From the NCBI RefSeq assembly GCF_000614125.1, contig NZ_BAKJ01000018.1, positions 16,100 to 80,099 of the forward strand: a DNA stretch of 64,000 bases. Reading direction: 5' to 3'. The translations under genes were made by a program, and so were the position numbers. Below the pieces are notes generated by a model. That model was given only the letters and a program-made list of their open reading frames with translations, did not search any database and was not told the DNA's origin. This document shows, in pieces, positions 30,358 through 39,081 of this stretch (position 1 is its first letter; each line of letters begins with the position of its first letter). This DNA comes from Bacteroides rodentium JCM 16496. GTDB lineage: Bacteria; Bacteroidota; Bacteroidia; Bacteroidales; Bacteroidaceae.

Positions 30358-31425
30358 TCAATGATTAATAATTTCCATTTGTTGTCTCACACTCTCTTCG
30401 TGTATCGCCTCAAATACCTTTTTGATGAACTCGGCATCCATGCCGCACAATGCGCCTTGCGAGCCGCGCTTCTCGAGGATTTCGTTGTAGCGTCCGGTTT
30501 GCAGGATGGTCATGTCATGTTCCTTTTTGTAAGTGCCGATTTCTCGTGCCACACGCATTCGCTTGGCCAGCTCCTGGATAAGATTGTTGTCACATTCGTC
30601 AATCTGCTTACGCAATTCGCTGAGGTTCTCGGTGCTTTGCGTTTCCTTGCGGATGACGAGCAGGTTGAGGATGTAGTCCAGCACATCCGGAGTGACTTGC
30701 TGGGAGGCGTCGCTCCAGGCACAGTCGGGGTTGCAGTGGCTCTCTACAATCAGTCCGTTGAAGCCCAAGTCCATAGCTTGCTGGCAGAGCGGGGCAACGA
30801 GTTCGCGCTTTCCACCTATGTGGCTGGGGTCGCAGAGGATGGGCAGGTTGGGGATGCGGCGGCGTAGCTCGATGGGGATGTGCCATTGCGGCAGGTTGCG
30901 GTACAGCTTCTTGTCGTAGCTGCTGAAACCGCGGTGAATGGCACCGAGGCGTTTCAAGCCAGCGTTGTTGATGCGCTCCAAGGCTCCAATCCACAGTTCC
31001 AGGTCGGGGTTTACCGGATTCTTCACCAGTACCGGGATATCGACGCCTTTCAGTGCATCGGCAATTTCTTGTACGGCGAAAGGGTTGGCGGTGGTGCGTG
31101 CACCTATCCAAAGAAGGTCGACTCCGGCCTTCAGACATTCGTATACATGTTTGGCGGTGGCTACTTCGGTAGAAACATACATGCCGGTTTCTTTCTTTAC
31201 CTCTTTCAGCCATGCAAGGCCGTCTACGCCGATGCCTTCGAAGCCGCCCGGTTTGGTACGCGGTTTCCAGATGCCGGCACGGAATAGTTTGATGCCTTTG
31301 TCTGCCAGTTGTTTGGCAGTGCTCATTACTTGTTCTTCGGTTTCGGCACTGCAGGGGCCGGCTATTACCATAGGGCGTTTGTTTTCAACACCAGACAATG
31401 TGATAGGTTCTAATTCTAGTTCCAT
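30358..31425 (-). CDS. DAHP synthase fused to chorismate mutase
   Basis: 355 residues, intact. Residues 1-255 form a KDO8PS/AroG(II-like) DAHP synthase barrel: MVIAGPCSAETEEQV, LFRAGIWKPRTKPGGFEGIG, VLVKNPVNPDLELW, GAIHRGFSSYD, ILCDPSHIGGKR, GLIVESHCNPDCAWSDA. Residues 265-355 form an AroQ-type chorismate mutase (LRKQIDECDNNLIQELAKRMRVAREIGTYKKEHD). The fusion performs the first and the branch-point steps of Phe/Tyr synthesis. The operon context (pheA, aminotransferase, tyrA) fits. Confidence 0.94.
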   Translation of the reverse strand: MELELEPITLSGVENKRPMVIAGPCSAETEEQVMSTAKQLADKGIKLFRAGIWKPRTKPGGFEGIGVDGLAWLKEVKKETGMYVSTEVATAKHVYECLKAGVDLLWIGARTTANPFAVQEIADALKGVDIPVLVKNPVNPDLELWIGALERINNAGLKRLGAIHRGFSSYDKKLYRNLPQWHIPIELRRRIPNLPILCDPSHIGGKRELVAPLCQQAMDLGFNGLIVESHCNPDCAWSDASQQVTPDVLDYILNLLVIRKETQSTENLSELRKQIDECDNNLIQELAKRMRVAREIGTYKKEHDMTILQTGRYNEILEKRGSQGALCGMDAEFIKKVFEAIHEESVRQQMEIINH

Positions 31426-31518
31426 ATTCTTTATTTGTTTAATAATATTCTTTTGTTATACTCCTTTTTTCTTGTAACTTTCACCCTCTCAGGAGACCTT
31501 TCTGAACGTGGTTCCCAA

Positions 31519-31606
31519 GATTTACTAAAACGTCGGAGAAGATTTACTAAATCGTTCCTCCCGTTTTACTAAATCTCCGGTGGAGTTTTAGTAAACGAGA
31601 TTCCGG
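31519..31606. repeat. Four 22-bp tandem units: conserved 11-mer plus variable 11-mer
   Basis: Conserved halves at 31519 and 31541 (GATTTACTAAA), 31563 (GTTTTACTAAA) and 31585 (GTTTTAGTAAA), each followed by a different 11-mer (ACGTCGGAGAA, TCGTTCCTCCC, TCTCCGGTGGA, CGAGATTCCGG). Period is exactly 22 bp with no indel. It lies within the Phe/Tyr operon, in the 213-bp gap between the aminotransferase and DAHP synthase genes. Confidence 0.9.
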
Positions 31607-31638
31607 CTTTAGAGTGTTCATTTCCTACTTGTAAGTAT

Positions 31639-32820
31639 TTATTCTATCTCCTTGATACGCTCCAATGCTTCTGCCAGTTTGTTGTCCTTGCAGCAGAGGG
31701 AGATGCGGATGTACCGTTTCCCGTTGCTTCCGAAGATGAATCCCGGAGTGATGAACACCCGTGCCTCGTGCAGCACGCGTTCGGTCAGTTCTTCCACGTC
31801 TGTACAACTGTCGGGGATTTTGCCCCAGAGGAACATGCCTACCTGGTTCTCGTCGTAGGTGCACCCCAGGGTATGCATGATTTCTCCTGCCAACTGACGG
31901 CGGTTGCGGTAATTCGCGTTGTTGCCGTCATACCAGTCGCGCTCGGCTTCCAGTGCGGTGGCGGCTGCCAGTTGCATGGCACGGAACATGCCGCTGTCGA
32001 TGTTGCTCTTCACCTTCAGTATCCATTGCACGAAGTCGGCATTCGAGGCAAGCATGCCGATACGCCAGCCCGGCATGTTGTGGCTCTTGCTCATGGAGTT
32101 GAACTCTATGCAGCACTCCTTGGCACCGGGGATGCTGAGGATGCTGATGGGGTGCTCGTTCAGGATGAAGCTGTAAGGGTTGTCGTTCACGATGACGATG
32201 TCCTTGCGGCGGGCGAAGTCTACCAGTTTCCGGTACAGTTCCGGTGTTGCATTCGCTCCGGTGGGCATGTTGGGATAGTTGGTCCACATCAGCTTCACGC
32301 GGCTCATGTCCATTTGTTCCAGCTCGTCGAAGTCGGGCATCCAGCCGTTTTCTTCTTTCAGGTTATAGTTCACGACCTCGGCGCCCAGAATCTTGCTTAA
32401 TGAAGTATAGGTAGGATAGCCCGGATTGGGCACCAGCACTTGTTCGCCGGGGTTGACAAAGGCAAGCGTCACGTGCAGGATGCCTTCTTTGGAACCGATA
32501 AGCGGCTGTATCTCTGTGTTGGGATTCAATGTTACGTCGTACCACTTCTCGTACCACCGGGCAAAGGCTTGGCGCAGTTCGGGGATGCCCACGTAGGGCA
32601 TGTAGCCGTGTCCGTCCGGGTTGCAGGCGGCTGAGCAAAGTGTCCGGATGGTCTCTTCGGAAGGCGGCATGTCGGGGCTTCCGATGCCCAGGCTGATGAC
32701 GTCCTTGCCTTCGGCGTTCATTTGCGCCACCTCTTTCAGCTTTTTCGAGAAGTAGTATTCGCTTACGCTTGCCAGACGTTCGGCTGGCTTAATCTTGGAT
32801 GCTTGACTTTCCATCTTCAT
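31639..32820 (-). CDS. PLP-dependent aminotransferase of the Phe/Tyr operon
   Basis: 393 residues, intact, fold type I. Visible motifs: GIGSPDMPPS, GYMPYVGIPELRQAFARWY, VLVPNPGYPTYTSLSKIL, WTNYPNMPTGANA, NDNPYSFI and the PLP lysine in FNSMSKSHNMPGWRIG, then FITPGFIFGSNGKRYIRISLC. It resembles the LL-diaminopimelate/aromatic aminotransferase group. Its place between pheA and the DAHP synthase-mutase argues for an aromatic role (phenylpyruvate and 4-hydroxyphenylpyruvate to Phe and Tyr). It overlaps pheA by 32 bp. Confidence 0.9.
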   Translation of the reverse strand: MKMESQASKIKPAERLASVSEYYFSKKLKEVAQMNAEGKDVISLGIGSPDMPPSEETIRTLCSAACNPDGHGYMPYVGIPELRQAFARWYEKWYDVTLNPNTEIQPLIGSKEGILHVTLAFVNPGEQVLVPNPGYPTYTSLSKILGAEVVNYNLKEENGWMPDFDELEQMDMSRVKLMWTNYPNMPTGANATPELYRKLVDFARRKDIVIVNDNPYSFILNEHPISILSIPGAKECCIEFNSMSKSHNMPGWRIGMLASNADFVQWILKVKSNIDSGMFRAMQLAAATALEAERDWYDGNNANYRNRRQLAGEIMHTLGCTYDENQVGMFLWGKIPDSCTDVEELTERVLHEARVFITPGFIFGSNGKRYIRISLCCKDNKLAEALERIKEIE

Positions 32821-33643
32821 ATTCTCCTAATATTTTCAGTTCTTTGGTCAGCGGTGTGATGGCCGCGATAGATTGTTTGTATCTCAGTACATTGTCGAAT
32901 ACGACATCTACGTAAAACTGATACTCCCATTCCCGTCCGATGATGGGGAGGGACTGTATTTTGGTCAGGTTGATACTGTAGAAGGACAGAATGGACAATA
33001 CTTGGGAGAGGCTTCCTTCGGTGTGGGGCAGTGTGAACACCATGCTGGCCTTGTTGACCTCCTTGCTGCGGTGCCGGTTCAGTTCATCCACCTGCCAAGG
33101 GTCGGCTACCACAAGGAAGCGGGTGAAGTTGTGCTTGTTTGTTTCGATGCCTTCCTGCAGAATCTTCATGCCGTAACGCTCTGCGGCTGCTTTGGAGCAG
33201 ATGGCAGCATGGCCTTTCAGGTTTTCTTTTTGGATGATTTCGGCACTGCGGGCGGTATCTTCGCCTTCCACCACTTTTATGCCGGGGTGCTGTCCGAGGA
33301 ATTCACGGCATTGCATCAGGGCGATGGGGTGGGAGTTGACTTCGGTAATGTCATCCCAGTCTTCATCGGGCAGGCAGACAAAACTATGGGAAATACGCAG
33401 CTTGTACTCGCCCACAATCTGTGCGCCACTTTGGCGCAATAGCTCATTGTTATGCAGCAAACTACCTGCAATGGTGTTTTCTATTGCCAGCATTCCTATG
33501 GTCTGACTGTCTTTCCGGATGGCACCGAACACGTCTTCAAAGTTGGCGCAACAGATTAACTCTATTTCTTCTCCTTCGAAGTACTTGTGTGCGGCGATGT
33601 CGTGATACGAGCCTAATGTTCCTTGAATGGCTACCTTTTTCAT
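32789..33643 (-). CDS. pheA: Prephenate dehydratase
   Basis: 284 residues, intact. Catalytic domain: VAIQGTLGSYHDIAAHKYF, GMLAIENTIAGSLLHNNELL, ISHSFVCLP, VNSHPIALMQCREFL, HAAICSKAAAERYGM, NFTRFLVVADPW (the Thr-Arg-Phe catalytic motif). A C-terminal ACT domain (GSLSQVLSILSFYSINLTKIQSLPI) gives feedback control by Phe. There is no mutase part; that activity is on the fused DAHP synthase. First structural gene of the operon, 28 nt downstream of an attenuator-like terminator. Confidence 0.96.
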   Translation of the reverse strand: MKKVAIQGTLGSYHDIAAHKYFEGEEIELICCANFEDVFGAIRKDSQTIGMLAIENTIAGSLLHNNELLRQSGAQIVGEYKLRISHSFVCLPDEDWDDITEVNSHPIALMQCREFLGQHPGIKVVEGEDTARSAEIIQKENLKGHAAICSKAAAERYGMKILQEGIETNKHNFTRFLVVADPWQVDELNRHRSKEVNKASMVFTLPHTEGSLSQVLSILSFYSINLTKIQSLPIIGREWEYQFYVDVVFDNVLRYKQSIAAITPLTKELKILGEYEDGKSSIQD

Positions 33644-33670
33644 TATTCTTTATTTTCTTGGTTATGCTAT

Positions 33671-33705
33671 AAAAAAAATCCCGCTTCCATACGATGGAGC
33701 GGGAT
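33671..33705 (-). terminator. Attenuator terminator in the pheA leader
   Basis: Minus strand: ATCCCGCTCCAT (33705-33694), loop CGT, ATGGAAGCGGGAT (33690-33678), then a run of eight T. The stem has 12 pairs with one bulged A. The 5' arm includes TCCCGCTC (33704-33697), perfectly complementary to GAGCGGGA at 33777-33770, which overlaps the stop codon of the leader peptide; this gives the alternative antiterminator pairing. Confidence 0.88.
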
Positions 33706-33776
33706 TCTGTATATTTACTTGGTTCTCTATTCAGTCCTTAAGCATCACTGTCACTTGATACATACAAACTCCCGCT

Positions 33777-33821
33777 CTACTTTCTGGCTAAAGTAAAAGT
33801 AAAAAAAGAAGTAATATGCAT
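33777..33821 (-). CDS. Phe-rich leader peptide of the pheA operon
   Basis: A 14-codon frame reading MHITSFFTFTLARK, then TAG. Three Phe codons (TTT TTT at positions 6-7 and TTT at 9) lie centrally. It sits about 40 nt after a predicted promoter and about 72 nt before the leader terminator. In the usual attenuation scheme, stalling at Phe codons leaves GAGCGGGA free to sequester the terminator's 5' arm, while normal reading to the stop codon covers it and lets the terminator form. Too short to be found by ORF calling; supported by codon content and geometry, not by homology. Confidence 0.75.
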   Translation of the reverse strand: MHITSFFTFTLARK

Positions 33822-33867
33822 AAGTAAATGACTTCATACTTGTATTCTCTGTTTTTGAATTACGCGA

Positions 33868-33897
33868 CAAAAGTAATGCTTTTCTTTTATATACAAA
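33868..33897 (-). promoter_or_regulatory. Promoter of the pheA operon leader
   Basis: Minus strand: TTTG (33897-33894), 18-base spacer, TACTTTTG (33875-33868). A second TTTG at 33901-33898 gives a 22-base spacer. The predicted start is near 33860, 40 nt before the leader ATG. Confidence 0.65.
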
Positions 33898-33949
33898 CAA
33901 AAAACAATGTTTTTTTTAGGGATAGTAGCAATTTAACTTATTTCCCTTT

Positions 33950-34908
33950 CTATAATCCCAGGATGTCTGTTTGTCTTCCACCCGGCTGGTTACCATATTG
34001 TCCGTTAAAGTTCTGTATTTCTTTAGGATTGAGTTCCAGTCCTTTCTTCATGTCTTCTGCCGAGCCTTCTTTGTCGCCGTTCAGCAACTTGGCACGTCCG
34101 CGCTCATGATAGGCCTCTGCGAAATTAGGGTTCAGTTCTGTGGCTTCCGTAAAGAGCTCGATGGCTTCTGTCAGCTTGTTTTGGGTGATGTAAAGCTGTC
34201 CTAAGTAGAGGAAGGCTTGTTCGTTAAAGGGATTCAACTCCGTCACTTTCCGGTAACTGCTTTCTGCTTTTTCTTTGTTTCCCGTAGCTTCTTCTATCTT
34301 TCCGCGGAGCAAGATGGCACTTTCGTCTTCCGGGTCTTGTGCCAGAATGGCGTCTATGTCTTCCATCGCTTCCTTATATTGTTGCATTTGTGCCAGAGCT
34401 TCGGCACGTAGCAGGCGTGCCTCGGTGAAGTCGTCCTTCAGTACGATGGCTTTCGTGAGGTGGGCAATGCACATGATGCCGTCGCCCCGGCCATTGTCTG
34501 CTTTGCCCAGCAGGTAGTGTGCCATGCGTTGCCCTCTTCTATTTCGATAGCTTTCTTTGCTGCTCCTGCCATGGCGGGATAGTCTTCCTGCATGTAGCAT
34601 ACGTTGGCCAGACTGAGGTAGGTGGAGGTATGTTCCGGCTCTATTTCGGTCATACGCTGCAGCAGCTTGTGTGCCTCGTCCAGTTCGTTGGTCTGGGTGT
34701 AGACTTGGGCAAGGTAGCCCATGGTCTCAAAGTCTTCCTGAATGGCGAGGGCTTCCGTGAAGCATTTGATGGCGTAGTCTGTACGGCCCATGCGTTGTGC
34801 ACGCATACCGTCATACTTGAATATCTCAAAATTCTTCTGCTCGTTTTTTTGTTTCTCATCGGCGGGGTTGGCAGACTTGCCGGTGAAGAAAGATTTAAAG
34901 AATCCCAT
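33950..34908 (-). CDS. TPR-repeat protein (one apparent base missing)
   Basis: About 319 residues. A short N-terminus (MGFFKSFFTGKSANPADEKQ) is followed by eight or so TPR-like helix pairs: RTDYAIKCFTEALAIQEDFETMGYLAQVY, DEAHKLLQRMTEIEPEHTSTYLSLANVCYM, YKEAMEDIDAILAQDPEDESAILLRG, AESSYRKVTELNPFNEQAFLYLGQLY, AIELFTEATELNPNFAEAYHERGRAKL. The frame breaks near 34528 within EEGNA(M)AHYLLGKA. No signal peptide, so probably a cytosolic scaffold; partner unknown. A TACTTTTG box at 35016-35009 may be its -7 element. Confidence 0.85.
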
Positions 34909-35021
34909 AGGTGATTAAAAATTAAAGAATTAAAAATTAAAAAGGAAAAGGAGGGGCATGGCTGATAAGAGATGTTCCTCTTAGCGGCAGGACATTCTTT
35001 TCCAACGGCAAAAGTAATGAA

Positions 35022-37001
35022 TTATTTTTTGATTTGAAGCATTCCGTTGACAGCAATTACTTTGCCTTCGTCCAACAATTCATGTAACACATCGATGAGC
35101 ATGTTTTTATCGTCCGGTATCTGCTCTGCCAAAGTGGCTGGAGTTTGTTGTTTATCAGATAGGGCTTGAAGAATCTTTTCAGAAAGTTCCTTTTCCGAAA
35201 GGTGCCCGGAAGGTTTCTTGTTCTTCAGGCTGATGCAGGTATCACATTGTCCGCAGTCGTGTTCGTTTTGCTCTCCGAAATAGTGCAGTAAAATACGGCT
35301 GCGGCACACTGTGTCATTGGTGACGTAATCCAGCATGGCACTTATGCGTTTCTCATATCGCTCTTTGCGTTCCTCGTACACGGCGGGAGAGATTTGCAGG
35401 TGGCGCATTTCAACCCTCTCGCGCGTGTATATTATATATGGTGTCTTTTTGCGGGGGATGTAACTGACGATACGCAGCTTGGCTAGGTGGATGAGCTGTT
35501 CATACACTTGCCGGCGTGTGAGTCCGGTGCGTATGGCCAGTGAATCTTCATTGATGAAAGCATAATCTGTGAAGACCCCGGTATAGGAACGGAGAATGGT
35601 TTGGATGAGTTTGTCCATGTCTTCGCCGAGTTCCCTCAGTCTGTAAAGTTCGTCCCGACGGATAGTGAACAGTAGCCGGGATGCATTGTCTTGTTCGTCT
35701 GTATATTCCAGATATCCCGCTTGTGTCAGAATCTTCAAGGCACTGTCCACGGGAACGGGGAAGTACTTGAACTTTCGGCAAAAGTCCTCGATATTGAACT
35801 CGCGTACACAGCCTTGCCCGTCGCCCATTGCCATCTGGTAATAGTATTGGAGATGCTCATATACTTCCTTTATATATTCTTTTTCAGGAAAGGTGTCGGG
35901 AATGCGTTTGTGCAGTGTTGCCTTGTCCGACTTGGCGTAAAGGACGACCGCGTAGGCTTTTTGTCCGTCCCTTCCGGCACGTCCTGCTTCCTGGAAGTAG
36001 GCTTCTATGGAATCGGGCAGATCCATGTGGATGACAATCCGTACATCCGGTTTGTCGATACCCATACCGAATGCATTGGTGGCAACCATGACACGGCTTT
36101 CTCCTGTTTGCCAGCGTTGTTGGCGGATGTCCTTGGTGGCGTCATCCAGTCCGGCATGGTAGAAGTCGGCGGTGATGTCTTCGTTGTGCAGCAGTTCGGT
36201 GATTTCCTTGGTGCGGCGGCGGTTGCGCACATAGATGATGGCGCTTCCGGGCATACGGCGCAGGATGTGCAACAGCTCTCCCGTCTTATTTTCCGTCTTG
36301 CGGACGATATAGGCGAGATTTTTGCGTTCGAAACTCATGCGGAACACATTTTCCTTACGGAAATGCAGGCGGGCCTGGATGTCTTTCACCACTTCCGGAG
36401 TGGCGGTGGCTGTCAGTGCCAGCACGGGTACACCGGGTAACAGTGTGCGTATCTCGGCTATCTTCAGATAGGCAGGACGGAAATCGTAACCCCATTGCGA
36501 TATGCAGTGGCTTTCGTCTACCGTAATCATACTGATTTTCATCTTCTGCAGTTTGGTGCGGAAGATTTCAGTATCGAGCCTTTCGGGGGAGATATAGAGG
36601 AACTTGAAATTGCCGAATATACAGTTCTCCAATGTGACGATGATTTCCTGCCTGCTCATGCCCGAGTAGATGGCAAGCGCCTTGATTCCCCGCTTTTTCA
36701 GGTTTTGTACCTGGTCTTTCATGAGGGCAATCAACGGAGTGATGACTAGGCAAAGTCCTTCCTGGGCAAGCGCCGGAACTTGGAAAGTGATGGATTTTCC
36801 TCCTCCCGTGGGCATTAGTCCCAAAGTGTCCCGTCCCTCGCCGATGCTGTTGATGATGTCTTCCTGGATTCCCCGGAAGGTATCGTATCCCCAGTATTGC
36901 TTCAAGAGCCTCACCCCCAACCCACCCCCTCCGGCTCCCCCGTTATCGGGGGAGGGCAATCCCGTAGGGAGAGGAGTTTTGAAGTTACTACTGCTGCTCA
37001 T
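35022..37001 (-). CDS. recQ: ATP-dependent DNA helicase RecQ
   Basis: 659 residues, intact. Helicase motifs: FRGIQEDIINSI (motif 0), LMPTGGGKSITFQ (I), TPLIALMKDQV, VDESHCISQWGYDFRPAY (II), ALTATATPEVV (III), YVRNRRRTKE, VATNAFGMGIDKPDVR, EAGRAGRDGQ (VI). Zinc-binding cysteines CRSRILLHYFGE and CGQCDTC follow. The C-terminus is a short winged-helix/HRDC-like region. The first 29 residues (SSSSNFKTPLPTGLPSPDNGG...) do not look like RecQ and are encoded by a G/C-rich repeat; a GTG at 36914 (VRLLKQYWGYD) is a plausible alternative start. Confidence 0.95.
   Translation of the reverse strand: MSSSSNFKTPLPTGLPSPDNGGAGGGGLGVRLLKQYWGYDTFRGIQEDIINSIGEGRDTLGLMPTGGGKSITFQVPALAQEGLCLVITPLIALMKDQVQNLKKRGIKALAIYSGMSRQEIIVTLENCIFGNFKFLYISPERLDTEIFRTKLQKMKISMITVDESHCISQWGYDFRPAYLKIAEIRTLLPGVPVLALTATATPEVVKDIQARLHFRKENVFRMSFERKNLAYIVRKTENKTGELLHILRRMPGSAIIYVRNRRRTKEITELLHNEDITADFYHAGLDDATKDIRQQRWQTGESRVMVATNAFGMGIDKPDVRIVIHMDLPDSIEAYFQEAGRAGRDGQKAYAVVLYAKSDKATLHKRIPDTFPEKEYIKEVYEHLQYYYQMAMGDGQGCVREFNIEDFCRKFKYFPVPVDSALKILTQAGYLEYTDEQDNASRLLFTIRRDELYRLRELGEDMDKLIQTILRSYTGVFTDYAFINEDSLAIRTGLTRRQVYEQLIHLAKLRIVSYIPRKKTPYIIYTRERVEMRHLQISPAVYEERKERYEKRISAMLDYVTNDTVCRSRILLHYFGEQNEHDCGQCDTCISLKNKKPSGHLSEKELSEKILQALSDKQQTPATLAEQIPDDKNMLIDVLHELLDEGKVIAVNGMLQIKK
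36907..36976. repeat. REP-like G/C-rich element inside the recQ 5' end
   Basis: Contains a perfect stem CTCCCCCG-TTAT-CGGGGGAG (36935-36954) flanked by C-rich and GGGAGAGGAG words. On the recQ strand it ends in a GTGAGGCTC segment. It is related in style to the element at 37140-37173. Confidence 0.65.
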
Positions 37002-37139
37002 GGTCTTATTGAACTTTCTTGCTACTTCTTATCGTTGAATTGATATTCTTTCCTTCTCTATGCTAATAGTAGTGATTACTTATCTTATAGCATCAACCAA
37101 TTTTCATCATTTCCTTAATATAAGGAGACTATTCTTATT

Positions 37140-37173
37140 CCCCTCCTGTGGGGGAGGGGTTAGGGGAGAGGCT
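37140..37173. repeat. REP-like hairpin after recJ
   Basis: CCCCTCC (37140-37146) pairs with GGAGGGG (37153-37159), followed by TTAGGGGAGAGGCTTTT. It starts two bases beyond the recJ stop codon and may end the recJ transcript. Confidence 0.6.
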
Positions 37174-37174
37174 T

Positions 37175-38887
37175 TTAATTCGGCTTTATGTCTTCAATCT
37201 GCAACTGCACTTCACCCCTCTTATGCGTATTCTCCTCAATGGAATAGCAGATGTCGAAGGAACGTTTGGTCTTGATGAAGCGTACGTGGGAGCTTTGCCC
37301 GAAAGCGATGCCGTTCATCACATTGTTCGATTTATTATCCACCAGTTCCAGCTTGATATGTTCCTGGTCGCGTCCTACGACTTTGCTGGTACCATAATCA
37401 TAGACATTGTGCGTACAGAAAATGGGTTTGGCATTGTCCGGCCCGAATGGATTGAATTTCTTCAGGTCGCTGAAGAATTTCGGAGTGATGTCTCTGAAAT
37501 CAATCTCGGCATTGATGTCGATGACGGCGCATGTCTGTTCCGGCAGTATGTTTTGTGATACGAACTCTTCAAAACGTTCGATAAAGGCCGGTACATTTTC
37601 CACCTTCATGGAAAGACCGGCGGCGTAGGTATGACCTCCGAAGTTTTCCAAAAGGTCGCGGCAGTATTCAATGGCTTTGTAGACATCGAATCCGGAGACG
37701 GAACGGGCAGAACCGGTTGCCATGTCATCCGTACGCGTCAGCACTACTGCCGGGCGGTAATAGATTTCCGTCAGCCGGGAGGCTACGATGCCGATGACAC
37801 CTTTATGCCAGTCTTCATTGTACAATACAATGGACCGGCGGTCGGCAAGTCCATCCAAATCGGCCACAATCTTATTGGCTTCTTCGGTCATGGTCTTGTC
37901 CAAGTCCTTGCGGGTCTCGTTGTATTGGTTGATTTGTCCGGCTTTCTCCAAGGCAAGAGAAAAATCTTTTTCGGTAAGCAGGTCAACGGCTTCTTTCCCG
38001 TTCTGGATACGTCCGGAGGCATTGATGCGGGGACCTATTTTGAATACAATGTCACTGACGGTGATGTCCTTGTCCGTCAGTCCGCAGACATCAATGATGG
38101 CTTTCAGACCTACACTGGGATTGCTGTTCAATTGTTTTAGGCCGTGGTAGGCAAGGATACGGTTTTCACCCATAATGGTACAATATCCGATGCGATGCTG
38201 ACGGCGCAAAGGTCCAATAGGGGAATCAGGTGATGGAACTCGATGCCATTGTTAATGGCAAATGCCTGCATGAACTTAAAACCTACACCGCATCCGGACA
38301 GATGCTCGTATGGATAAGTGTTGTCTTCCCGTTTGGCATTCAGAATGGCTACGGCAGGGGGCAGTACATCATCGGGGACATGGTGGTCGCAGATGATGAA
38401 ATCAATGCCTTTCTCCTTGGCGTATGTGATTTCTTCGACGGCTTTGATACCGCAGTCCAATACAATAATCAAGCCCACACCACTCTCTGCGGCATAGTCT
38501 ACTCCTTGGACTGAAACTCCATACCCCTCATTGTAACGGTCGGGGATATAGTAGTCGATGTTCGAATAGAACTGTTGGATAAACTTGTAGACCAATGCCA
38601 CAGCCGTGGTACCGTCTACGTCATAATCTCCGTAAACAAGAATGCGCTCTTTCTTTCCCATTGCCTTGTTCAGGCGCTCTACGGCTATATCCATATCCTT
38701 CATCAGGAATGGGTCGTATAAGTCCGGTAGTTGGGGGCGGAAAAACTTCCGGGCATCCGCTGCCGTTGTTATTCCCCGCTCCACCAGCAATTTTCCCAAT
38801 ATTGGCTAATTCCCAATTCTTGGGCCAGTTGTTGGCTTGCTTCTGCCTGTTCGGGTGTAATGGTTGATAATTCCATTTGTGAGTCAT
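37175..38887 (-). CDS. recJ: Single-stranded-DNA exonuclease RecJ (three apparent bases missing)
   Basis: 5'-3' ssDNA exonuclease for recombination and mismatch repair. After repair about 571 residues, normal length. Start ATG 38887 (MTHKWNYQPL). Breaks near 38855 and 38812 scramble the N-terminus, which in the other frames reads TPEQAEASQQLAQELGIS and then ILGKLLVERGITTAADARKFF. DHH motifs follow: ILVYGDYDVDGTTAVAL, LIIVLDCGI, DFIICDHHVPD. A third break near 38155 precedes GENRILAYHGLKQL. Then FKIGPRINASGRI, SARSVSGFDVYKAI, NFGGHTYAAGLSM (DHHA1) and a C-terminal OB-like part. Confidence 0.93.
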
Positions 38888-39081
38888 TTTATATATTATT
38901 TTTTCTTTTTCTATCTCAAGATGTTGGGGAAGCAGGGGGCCAATACGTGCACTTTTCTCCAACAAGGTGTAAAGGTATGAAAAACTCTTGAAACGGAGGT
39001 GAATTCTGCGGAAAAACTTTATAAGTATATGTATTCTCCACTAAAAAACTTTATTTTTGTATCCATCAAAAAAATATTGCT

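Noticed and set aside
31519..31606. Repeat-plus-variable units as a CRISPR array
   Set aside because: Repeat and spacer are only 11 bp each, the repeats vary, and no cas gene is present.
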